A stretch of 64,000 bases of DNA from CBDFKJ01 sp965248805 (lineage in GTDB: Bacteria > Pseudomonadota > Alphaproteobacteria > UBA6615): positions 434,001-498,000 of the forward strand of contig CBDFKJ010000008.1 in the NCBI GenBank assembly GCA_965248805.1. Direction: 5' to 3'. Made by a program: the position numbers and the translations under genes. Positions 63,187 through 64,000 of this stretch are shown here, piece after piece; the first letter of the stretch is position 1; each line of letters starts with the position of its first letter. A model generated the notes under the pieces. That model ran no database searches, was not told the origin of the DNA, and was given only the letters and a program-made list of their open reading frames with translations.

Positions 63187-64000
63187 TCAGAGCATTTTCT
63201 CGACCACCCGGTCAGGCGGCGCGTGGTCGTCGATGAAGCTCTTGATATTGACGATTACCTTTTCGCCCATGTCGCGGCGGCCCTCGATGGTAGCCGATCC
63301 CATGTGCGGCAACAGCGCCACGTTATCGAGCTTCATCAGCCGCGGATTAATGGCCGGCTCGCGCTCGAACACGTCCAGTCCGGCGCCGGCGATCTTGCGC
63401 TTGCCCAAGAGATCGACCAGTGCCGCCTCGTCGATGACCTCGCCGCGTGAGGTGTTGACCACATAGGCGTGCGGCTGCAGCAACTCCAGCCGCCGCCGCG
63501 ACAGCAGGTGATAGGTCGCCGGCGTGTGCGGGCAGTTGATCGAGACGATGTCGACGCGGCGCAGCATCTGGTCCAGCGACTCCCAATAGGTCGCCTCCAG
63601 CTCCGTCTCCAGCGATTCATGGACGCGATGCCGGTTGTGGTAGTGCACCGCAACACCAAACCCGCGCGCCCGCCGCGCCACCGCCGAGCCGATCCGCCCC
63701 ATGCCGACGATGCCCAGCCGCTTGCCCCAAATGCGATGGCCCAGCATCCAGGTCGGGCTCCAGCCGGGCCAGGCGCCGTCGCGCAGCACGCGCTCGCCCT
63801 CGACCAGACGCCGCGGCACCGCCAGGATCAGCGCCATCGTCATGTCGGCCGTGTCCTCGGTCAGCACGCCCGGCGTGTTGGTGACGGTTATGGCTTTGGC
63901 ACTGGCCGCCGCCAGGTCGATGTTGTCGACACCGGTGCCGAAATTGGCGATGAGCTTCAGGTTGGCCCCGGCGGCATCGATAAGCGCCTTGTCGATGCGG
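63187..64000 (-). CDS. D-isomer 2-hydroxyacid dehydrogenase, 5' end outside window
   Basis: The C-terminal 270 or so residues of a glyoxylate/hydroxypyruvate reductase-like enzyme. Seen: the NAD-binding GKRLGIVGMGRIGSAVARRA, the catalytic Arg in NTSRGEVIDEAALVDLLG, the Glu in DVFEREPAINPRLM and the His in NVALLPHMGSATIEGR. It reduces a 2-oxoacid with NAD(P)H in the cytoplasm. The exact substrate (glyoxylate, hydroxypyruvate) is not resolved. It converges with the MoeB/ThiF gene. Confidence 0.92.
   Translation of the reverse strand, partial: RIDKALIDAAGANLKLIANFGTGVDNIDLAAASAKAITVTNTPGVLTEDTADMTMALILAVPRRLVEGERVLRDGAWPGWSPTWMLGHRIWGKRLGIVGMGRIGSAVARRARGFGVAVHYHNRHRVHESLETELEATYWESLDQMLRRVDIVSINCPHTPATYHLLSRRRLELLQPHAYVVNTSRGEVIDEAALVDLLGKRKIAGAGLDVFEREPAINPRLMKLDNVALLPHMGSATIEGRRDMGEKVIVNIKSFIDDHAPPDRVVEKML

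Overview
The window is a high-GC chromosomal segment of an alphaproteobacterium, most like the Rhodospirillales and their relatives. The placement rests on the very large NAD-glutamate dehydrogenase, the block mutM - enoyl-CoA hydratase - rpsT - dnaA - dnaN - recF - gyrB, a Trm112/DUF971/UbiH group and the small alphaproteobacterial proteins. No genus can be named from the sequence alone.

Layout. 1-5.4 kb: 5' part of the glutamate dehydrogenase gene, an IS630 copy, and a frameshifted Sel1/peptidoglycan-binding protein gene. 5.5-11.1 kb: a decayed island bounded by a tRNA-Gly fragment next to integrase debris and by the intact tRNA-Gly(GCC); it holds small stress-type genes, piled-up IS fragments, a truncated cold-shock gene, an IS1595/IS630 chimera and a broken glycosyltransferase. 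11.3-20.6 kb: mostly core genes (ProXp-ala relic, CnoX-like thioredoxin, Lon-N protein, Trm112, DUF971, UbiH, AmtB, DapC-like aminotransferase, FtsK). 20.6-27.7 kb: relic zone with DUF1761, an IS1595-type fragment, LysE, a Cache domain, a HAD fragment and a Mu-like prophage remnant (terminase, portal cut by an IS5 element, MuF head protein with a toxin-like tail). 27.8-33.6 kb: a PEP-CTERM protein, a duplicated leader whose second gene is lost to an IS, a truncated sulfotransferase, DUF1848 and an IS427-type element. 33.8-45.7 kb: dnaK-dnaJ-dapB-nth-GCS2, a DUF2817 gene, a YnjBCD-type ABC transporter and a YgjP-type metallopeptidase. 45.7-58.5 kb: the replication block on the minus strand (PBP1A relic, gyrB, recF, dnaN, dnaA, rpsT) and enoyl-CoA hydratase cut by two IS elements. 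58.1-64 kb: mutM, ubiE, coaBC, dut, an Rrf2 regulator, MoeB/ThiF and the 3' part of a 2-hydroxyacid dehydrogenase.

The main signal is ongoing gene decay driven by insertion sequences. At least seven element types are present as intact copies, fragments or fusions. Several reading frames are broken without any IS: dnaN by one base, PBP1A by an amber codon in GGSTLTQQ with no ordinary start codon, and the glycosyltransferase in an A-run. Such lesions fit either a genome losing genes, as in host-associated bacteria, or indel errors in the assembly. The dnaN break, in an essential gene, argues that at least some are errors. The IS scars are real structure: removing the two insertions from the enoyl-CoA hydratase restores exactly 258 codons plus a stop, and removing the IS5 from the phage portal restores 485 codons plus a stop.
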